A stretch of 64,000 nucleotides of DNA from Oscillospiraceae bacterium (GTDB lineage Bacteria; Bacillota; Clostridia; Oscillospirales; Oscillospiraceae): NCBI GenBank assembly GCA_017430455.1, contig JAFRMX010000008.1, forward strand, positions 62,001-126,000, given 5' to 3'. Position 1 is the stretch's first letter; each line of letters starts with the position of its first letter. Both the position numbers and the translations under genes were made by a program. Below, in pieces: positions 59,511 to 64,000 of this stretch. The notes below the pieces were generated by a model, which was not told the DNA's origin, did no database searches, and worked only from the letters and a program-made list of their open reading frames with translations.

Positions 59511-59545
59511 AAAGATCAGGCATCAATGCCCGATCTTTTTTGCTG
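59511..59545. terminator. Bidirectional terminator
   Basis: AAAAAGATCAGGCAT and ATGCCCGATCTTTTTT (59511-59542) form a long stem with one A/C mismatch. It lies between the MarR gene and the convergent MFS gene. Confidence 0.85.
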
Positions 59546-59569
59546 TTTAAATATAACAAAGAGTATGTT

Positions 59570-60751
59570 TTATTGTTTTCCGCTCATACGTTTTATTCCC
59601 GCGATCCCGAAGGGGACTCCGAGCGCCGCGATCAGAGCGAGCACCAGAAGGCAGGTCTTCGGGGAAAAGGTGTCGAACATGTATCCGAATGCCAGCGTTG
59701 ATACGAAGGTCCCGAGCGAGGCGGCGCTTCCGACCAGGCTCTGTCCCTTTCCCGAATCGGAGTACGCTACGGTCTCCCGGATAAAGTCCACCACTACCGG
59801 AGTATAAAGCCCGAAGGAGAGCCCATGGAGGATGTTCGCGAAATATATGGCTGTCACGGTCTTCAACATCGCGAGAGCCGCGAACTTGAGCGGGAAGAAC
59901 ATAAGGCTGACCGCCAGAAGCAGCGGATATTTCCTGTTCTTCATCCTTCCGTAGATGAGCATTACGACGAGCTCGAGAAGAGCCAGAACAAAATTCACAT
60001 AGCCTATCGAAGCCGAATTGCCTCCGGCGTTTTCGATGACCACATAGTAGAAATTGTTTACGGTGTTGTTCGCCGCGAAAATGAAGGCTATCCCGAGAGC
60101 GAGCAGGCACAGGCCGGGATCGTCCCGAAGAAAAGCCGCCAGTCCCTTAGCCCGGTCCTGAGTCCCGGAGACTTCATCGGAAACGCTGTTGCAGATATTG
60201 CCCGTAATGAACAGGACCGCGAGCTGCATAAGGCAGATCCCCGCGCAGATATAAGGGATCACAAATACCCGGAACTTCAGCGTAAGGGCTCCGAGAATTG
60301 CCGAGGTCACAGCGAAAGAGAGCGAGCCCATGCCCCTGGCGCGGCTGAAATTGACCGTATTCCCGCTCTTTTCGATATCCACATACAGCTTGTTGTATAC
60401 TATAGAGCTCATCAGATTGAAAACTATAAGAAACATGTACAGGATCGCGACAAGAAGAGCGTTTTTGTCTTTCAGGACCGCCAGAGAGCAGGAGACCAGT
60501 ATCTTAAGCCCGAGCAGGAAGACCGAAGCCGTAAACGAGGTCACCTTATTCTTTCTGTCTATGAGCTCCGCGACAGCGTTGGACATGGCAAAGGAAAGGA
60601 TATTGGCGATCGCGATCGTCACGCCGACGCTTCCGTTGCTCATCCCGGCCGCCTGCAGATATAACCCGACGTAGACAAAAACCGTGCTCGCCTCGGCCCA
60701 GTAAAGTATCTGCAATGCCGAATATTTGAAATTCAGGCTCAGTTTATTCAT
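59570..60751 (-). CDS. MFS transporter (LacY-like/PF12832 type)
   Basis: This 393-residue protein has about twelve membrane helices. It begins LSLNFKYSALQILYWAEAS, and AVAELIDRKNKVTSF (about residues 60-75) is the loop between helices 2 and 3. SRARGMGSLSFAVTSAILG and the paired halves fit the LacY/nucleoside-permease-like branch of the major facilitator superfamily. The substrate is unknown. The gene stands alone between a terminator and a divergent membrane-protein gene. Confidence 0.85.
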   Translation of the reverse strand: MNKLSLNFKYSALQILYWAEASTVFVYVGLYLQAAGMSNGSVGVTIAIANILSFAMSNAVAELIDRKNKVTSFTASVFLLGLKILVSCSLAVLKDKNALLVAILYMFLIVFNLMSSIVYNKLYVDIEKSGNTVNFSRARGMGSLSFAVTSAILGALTLKFRVFVIPYICAGICLMQLAVLFITGNICNSVSDEVSGTQDRAKGLAAFLRDDPGLCLLALGIAFIFAANNTVNNFYYVVIENAGGNSASIGYVNFVLALLELVVMLIYGRMKNRKYPLLLAVSLMFFPLKFAALAMLKTVTAIYFANILHGLSFGLYTPVVVDFIRETVAYSDSGKGQSLVGSAASLGTFVSTLAFGYMFDTFSPKTCLLVLALIAALGVPFGIAGIKRMSGKQ

Positions 60752-60920
60752 ATTCTGTATTATAACAGATAAATAATCATTTAAAAAGAATATATATGAA
60801 GCTGATATTCATATGACCGTGGAGATAAAGCGGCTCTTTTTATATCATCCCCGGTATGGTATAATATAACAAAAGGATTCGGGCCTTGCGTACGGATAAT
60901 AAGGAGAATGATAAGTCAAA

Positions 60921-61484
60921 ATGCTTTCAGTCTTGTTCAATCTGGCTATAGTCATAATCGCGGTCAAGACCATGAGGACATATCTGAAAAACACGGAGCT
61001 GAAGATCCTTCTTAGGTTCTTTACGATCCTCTCGAATCTGCTCTGCGCTTTCGCGTGCCTGCTGGTTCTGGTATTCAGGATAATAGGGAATATGCCGGCG
61101 TTCGTGCTGGTCTTGAAGTATGTCGGGACTTCCTGCGTCGCGCTGACTTTTCTTACGGTCATGCTGTTTCTGGGGCCCGTCGTGTACAGCTTCAAACAGG
61201 TGCTCTCGGGGCCTGACCTCTGGTTTCATGCCGTGAATCCTCTGCTCGCGATCATTTCCTATCTGGCTCTGGACAGGGCGCACGGGACCTTTTCCCATGT
61301 TCTGCTCGGAACGCTTCCTGTCGTTCTGTATGCTTTCGTGTACCTTAAAAAGGTGGTTCTGGATCCGAAAGAAAAGAGATGGGAAGATTTTTACGGTCTG
61401 AACAGGGAAGGGCACTGGCTGTTCAGCTTTGTGATCATGGTGGCGGCAGGATTTCTAATAAGCGTTGTCCTCTGGTCATTTTAA
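60921..61484 (+). CDS. Pr6Pr-like six-helix membrane protein
   Basis: This 187-residue protein has six predicted membrane helices. LNPLLAIISYLALDR-type text (VNPLLAIISYLALD, about residue 107) and HGTFSHVLLGTLPVVLYAF resemble the Pr6Pr membrane family (PF04087-related FAR-17a/AIG1 type), whose bacterial function is unknown. It is preceded by AAGGAG and a TATAAT at 60860-60865. The family call is moderate. Confidence 0.65.
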   Translation: MLSVLFNLAIVIIAVKTMRTYLKNTELKILLRFFTILSNLLCAFACLLVLVFRIIGNMPAFVLVLKYVGTSCVALTFLTVMLFLGPVVYSFKQVLSGPDLWFHAVNPLLAIISYLALDRAHGTFSHVLLGTLPVVLYAFVYLKKVVLDPKEKRWEDFYGLNREGHWLFSFVIMVAAGFLISVVLWSF

Positions 61485-61551
61485 AAATTAACAAACTGTA
61501 CAGCCTTTGCGCTAATTAGTGTTTATAATTGACCTGAAAGAAGTGGAGCAT

Positions 61552-62055
61552 ATGAGACTCTTTGTCGCCGTAAAGCTGAGTCCCGGAGCAAAACAGCTTA
61601 TAAAAGATACGCAGATGATCTTCAGAAAGCTGGATGTTTCGGGAAATTACACAAGCGAAGAGAACATGCACCTGACCCTCGCGTTTATAGGTGAGTACGA
61701 CGACCCGGATAAGGTCATGGATGCCCTCAATGAGGTCAGTTTCGAGCCTTTCGAGATCACGCTCGGAGAGACCGGCAGATTCGGCGACCTCTGGTGGATG
61801 GGCGTATATAAAAGCGGGGAGCTCGACCTGCTCGCGGAAAAGGTAAGAAAAGCGCTCGACGACAAGGGCGTTCCCTATGACCCGAAGAAATTCAAAGCAC
61901 ACATAACATTCCTGAGAAGAGCGGTATATAAAGGAACGAAACCGGGCCGGATACCGGCAGAGCCTGTAAAAATGCCCGTTGAAAGCTTCAGTCTGTTCAG
62001 GTCCGACAGGGGCAGATACGGGATGATATATACGGAGATCGGAAAAGTACAATAA
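61552..62055 (+). CDS. thpR: RNA 2',3'-cyclic phosphodiesterase (ThpR/LigT)
   Basis: This protein of about 167 residues has the two H-x-T/S-x motifs of the 2H phosphoesterase superfamily: HLTLAFIG near residue 42 and HITFLRRA near residue 120, with the characteristic spacing. It opens MRLFVAVKLSPGAKQLI, as in ThpR. It is expected to open 2',3'-cyclic ends in RNA. The frame opens at GTG 61519, but AAGTGGAG supports the ATG at 61552. It is followed 14 bases later by an unrelated membrane protein gene. Confidence 0.88.
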   Translation: MRLFVAVKLSPGAKQLIKDTQMIFRKLDVSGNYTSEENMHLTLAFIGEYDDPDKVMDALNEVSFEPFEITLGETGRFGDLWWMGVYKSGELDLLAEKVRKALDDKGVPYDPKKFKAHITFLRRAVYKGTKPGRIPAEPVKMPVESFSLFRSDRGRYGMIYTEIGKVQ

Positions 62056-62069
62056 CAGGAGGACAAAAA

Positions 62070-63182
62070 ATGCCGCCGAAAACACACAGCAGCAGTTCAC
62101 ACAGCAGCCGCAGTTCTTCGAGCTCGAGGAGCTCTTCTTCCTCAAGCAGATCATATTCGTCTCCTTCGCGTTCCTACAGCAGAGGCCCCTCGGGCCACAG
62201 CTCCTCGTCGCACAGCTCCGCCCCGAGAACCGGGTACGGAGCAGGTACACCGCGGCCTTCGAGACCCTACAGCTCCGGCAATGACGGCAGCAGGGTATAC
62301 AGACGCCCGAGAGTGCGCCAGCCCGTGATCATGCCCCAGAGAATGACTCCGATCATCTTTTACGGGAGAAGCCACGATTACGTCTATTACAACGAGCCCT
62401 GGGAGTACAACAACGTCACCTACGAGCCCGGGTATTACGACGAGAACGGCAACCGCTACGACAATCTCCTGATGCAGGACGCGAACGGAAAGAACACGAT
62501 AATCCTCAAGTGCGATTACTGCGGAAATGTCCTGAAGACGGACTGGACCGAAGGTATGATCCCGACCTGCCCGGGCTGCGGAGCTCCCTTGAAGCTTGAG
62601 AATATCCAGAAGGATACGATCCTTTCCTCGGAGAAATACGACGCCTCCGCTTCTTCCCGAAGCACGTATGACGCGAAGAAGACCTCAAAGAGAACAGGCT
62701 GCCTGATAGCTTTTCTGATCGTTCTGGCACTTCTGATCATATTCGGAGCTTTCGTCAGGGAGACGGCATATCAGCCCGATTTTAACGATATTTACGAAGC
62801 TCCCGAAATGACCGGGAATTCCGGAGATACGACCGTTTCCGGATCCTACTCGAACGTGGATCTGTACGGAGAGACCCTCTATCTGAAGAGATCGGGCGAT
62901 GATTCGTTTATCGTGACTACGGAGCAGGAAGCAGACAAATCACTGCAGTGGGACTATCTCATTGAATGCTACTACGACGAGGAGACCGAGACCTATCTCT
63001 GGTACAATACGGACGTGTCACCGGCTCTCTGGCAGTACTGGGTAGAAGGAGTTTCCTCAGACTATGACAGCGGCTGGATGGAATACGAGGACGGAACCTG
63101 GTACATCCAGAAAGGGGAATTTGATCCCTATACGGTTTATGACGGAGACACTTCGGAATTCTGGCATATAGGCAAAGACTGA
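62070..63182 (+). CDS. Ser/Arg-rich membrane protein with internal zinc ribbon
   Basis: This 370-residue protein has an N-terminal low-complexity region (about residues 4-70) made of Ser and Arg with His, Gly and Pro, an aromatic stretch (YVYYNEPWEYNNVTYEPGYY), a zinc ribbon (CDYCGNVLKTDW and CPGCGAPLKLE, about residues 149-180), a membrane helix (about residues 212-230), and an extracytoplasmic, Tyr/Asp/Trp-rich C-terminus. The ribbon and low-complexity part should be cytoplasmic. Such proteins are annotated only as hypothetical. GGAGGAC precedes the ATG. A terminator follows. Confidence 0.75.
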   Translation: MPPKTHSSSSHSSRSSSSSRSSSSSSRSYSSPSRSYSRGPSGHSSSSHSSAPRTGYGAGTPRPSRPYSSGNDGSRVYRRPRVRQPVIMPQRMTPIIFYGRSHDYVYYNEPWEYNNVTYEPGYYDENGNRYDNLLMQDANGKNTIILKCDYCGNVLKTDWTEGMIPTCPGCGAPLKLENIQKDTILSSEKYDASASSRSTYDAKKTSKRTGCLIAFLIVLALLIIFGAFVRETAYQPDFNDIYEAPEMTGNSGDTTVSGSYSNVDLYGETLYLKRSGDDSFIVTTEQEADKSLQWDYLIECYYDEETETYLWYNTDVSPALWQYWVEGVSSDYDSGWMEYEDGTWYIQKGEFDPYTVYDGDTSEFWHIGKD

Positions 63183-63200
63183 GAAATATATAAAGAATAA

Positions 63201-63230
63201 AAAAGACACGCTTCACAGCGTGTCTTTTTA
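63201..63230. terminator. Bidirectional terminator
   Basis: AAAAGACACGC (63201-63211) and GCGTGTCTTTT (63218-63228) form an 11-base perfect stem with a six-base loop and flanking A and T runs. It separates the two convergent genes. Confidence 0.92.
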
Positions 63231-63248
63231 TAGAATATCGTGATATTT

Positions 63249-64000
63249 TCAGCCCGCCTCGGAAACCTCGTTAATACCGTGCTTCTCGGCATATCCGGTC
63301 AGGATCAGGGTCAGAGCGCCGTCTCCCGTTACGTTGCATGCTGTTCCGAAGCTGTCCTGCAGCGCGAAGATCGCGAGCATAAGAGCTGTTCCCGCGTCAT
63401 CGAACAATAAAACGCCGGTTATAAGACCCAGAGACGCCATGACAGTCCCGCCCGGAACTCCGGGAGCGCCGATCGCGAAAATACCGAGCAGCAGGCAGAA
63501 CAGGATCATCGTTCCGAGCGAGGGAAGTTGGCCGTAGAGCATCTTCGATATCGTCATGCAGAAGAACACTTCGGTCAGGACGGAGCCGCAGAGGTGGATG
63601 TTCGCGAAGAGCGGAATGCCGAATCCGACCATATCCTTGCGAAGAACCTTGCTCTTGTTTGCACATTCGAGAGCTACCGAAAGAGTAGCCGCGCTGGACA
63701 TGGTCCCCACAGCGGTGAGATAGGCCGGCCCGTAGTGTCTCAGGACTTCCCAGGGTTTCTTTTTGGAATAAGCGCCGGCAATGAGATAGAGTACTGCCAG
63801 CCAAATATAATGGCCGAGCATGACGATTCCGATCACTTCGAGGAATACGGGAAGCTGGTGTGTGATCATTCCTTCGTAGCTTAAATTGCAGAACGTAGCG
63901 CAGATATAGAAGGGAAGGACCGGGATCATGACCTTCTCAACGATCTTCAAAACGATGTTCTGGAACTCGCCGAGCAGATCACAGGTCAGCTCGGATCTGG
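63249..64000 (-). CDS. Dicarboxylate/amino acid:cation symporter (DAACS family), C-terminal part
   Basis: The reading frame is open to the window edge, so the protein starts outside; about 250 residues are visible. TMSSAATLSVALECAN near the visible middle is the serine-rich re-entrant loop of the glutamate transporter family, and LQDSFGTACNVTGDGALTLI the second re-entrant part with its Asn and Asp cation/substrate ligands. These import dicarboxylates or amino acids such as glutamate, aspartate or serine with sodium or protons. The substrate cannot be decided from this part. A TTG at 63950 is not the start, because codons of the family continue upstream. Confidence 0.88.
   Translation of the reverse strand, partial: RSELTCDLLGEFQNIVLKIVEKVMIPVLPFYICATFCNLSYEGMITHQLPVFLEVIGIVMLGHYIWLAVLYLIAGAYSKKKPWEVLRHYGPAYLTAVGTMSSAATLSVALECANKSKVLRKDMVGFGIPLFANIHLCGSVLTEVFFCMTISKMLYGQLPSLGTMILFCLLLGIFAIGAPGVPGGTVMASLGLITGVLLFDDAGTALMLAIFALQDSFGTACNVTGDGALTLILTGYAEKHGINEVSEAG

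Overview
The window looks like chromosome of an anaerobic, gut- or rumen-type Clostridia (Bacillota). This is inferred from a bacterial V-type ATPase operon with sodium-type ligands, tandem glycine and FMN riboswitches, QueH, YmdB, YhaO/YhaN-like genes, the DUF5685/DnaJ pair, and frequent TTG/GTG starts with strong Shine-Dalgarno sites. The species cannot be named from sequence alone. Most genes have a moderate-GC coding style; about 48.9-52.3 kb is clearly more AT-rich.

Layout. 1-2.8 kb (minus): the edge of an E2-type acyltransferase, then an SGNH-like/MBOAT pair for acyl transfer to an exported polymer. 3.0-11.7 kb (plus): a nine-gene V-ATPase operon. 11.7-13.4 kb: a tandem glycine riboswitch with terminator ahead of an AGCS sodium symporter. 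13.5-17.5 kb: a large wall-anchored repeat protein and a membrane spermidine-synthase-like protein, then tRNA-Arg. 17.7-25.6 kb: a lipoprotein beta-lactamase-like protein, two metallophosphoesterases, an SbcC-like ATPase, dCMP deaminase, QueH, a phosphodiester glycosidase and an unknown membrane protein. 25.6-26.0 kb: tRNA-Val, Phe, Gly, Cys. 26-32.1 kb: a TrpR-like regulator, a eukaryotic-type hexokinase, and a polyamine ABC operon (potA, potB, fused potCD) behind a long structured leader with its own terminator. 32.1-38.2 kb: small membrane proteins, NfeD, nitroreductase, Ddl, DUF5685 and DnaJ proteins. 38.2-42.2 kb: FMN riboswitch with ribU, then apbE and recG on the minus strand. 42.3-47.8 kb: tRNA-Arg and a tightly packed operon (HAD nucleotidase, phosphodiesterase, rRNA methyltransferase, SDR, enoate-reductase-like flavoenzyme).

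47.8-54.9 kb is an accessory region. It holds a broken 3' gene remnant, a roughly 680-bp element with long imperfect inverted termini made of regularly spaced 9-mers, AT-rich cargo of unknown function, several small dispersed repeats, a NUDIX gene, a HigB/HigA-like pair, a 57-residue membrane protein with an EF-hand-like loop, and a second HigA-like regulator. 54.9-64 kb returns to ordinary genes: a second phosphodiester glycosidase, an alpha/beta hydrolase fused to a membrane domain with a divergent MarR regulator, an MFS transporter, ThpR, an Ser/Arg-rich zinc-ribbon membrane protein, and the edge of a dicarboxylate/amino acid symporter.

The two observations most worth following are the uncharacterised leader RNA of the pot operon (about 31.8-32.04 kb) and the inverted-repeat element at 47.99-48.67 kb. 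Both come from hand alignment and need computational confirmation.
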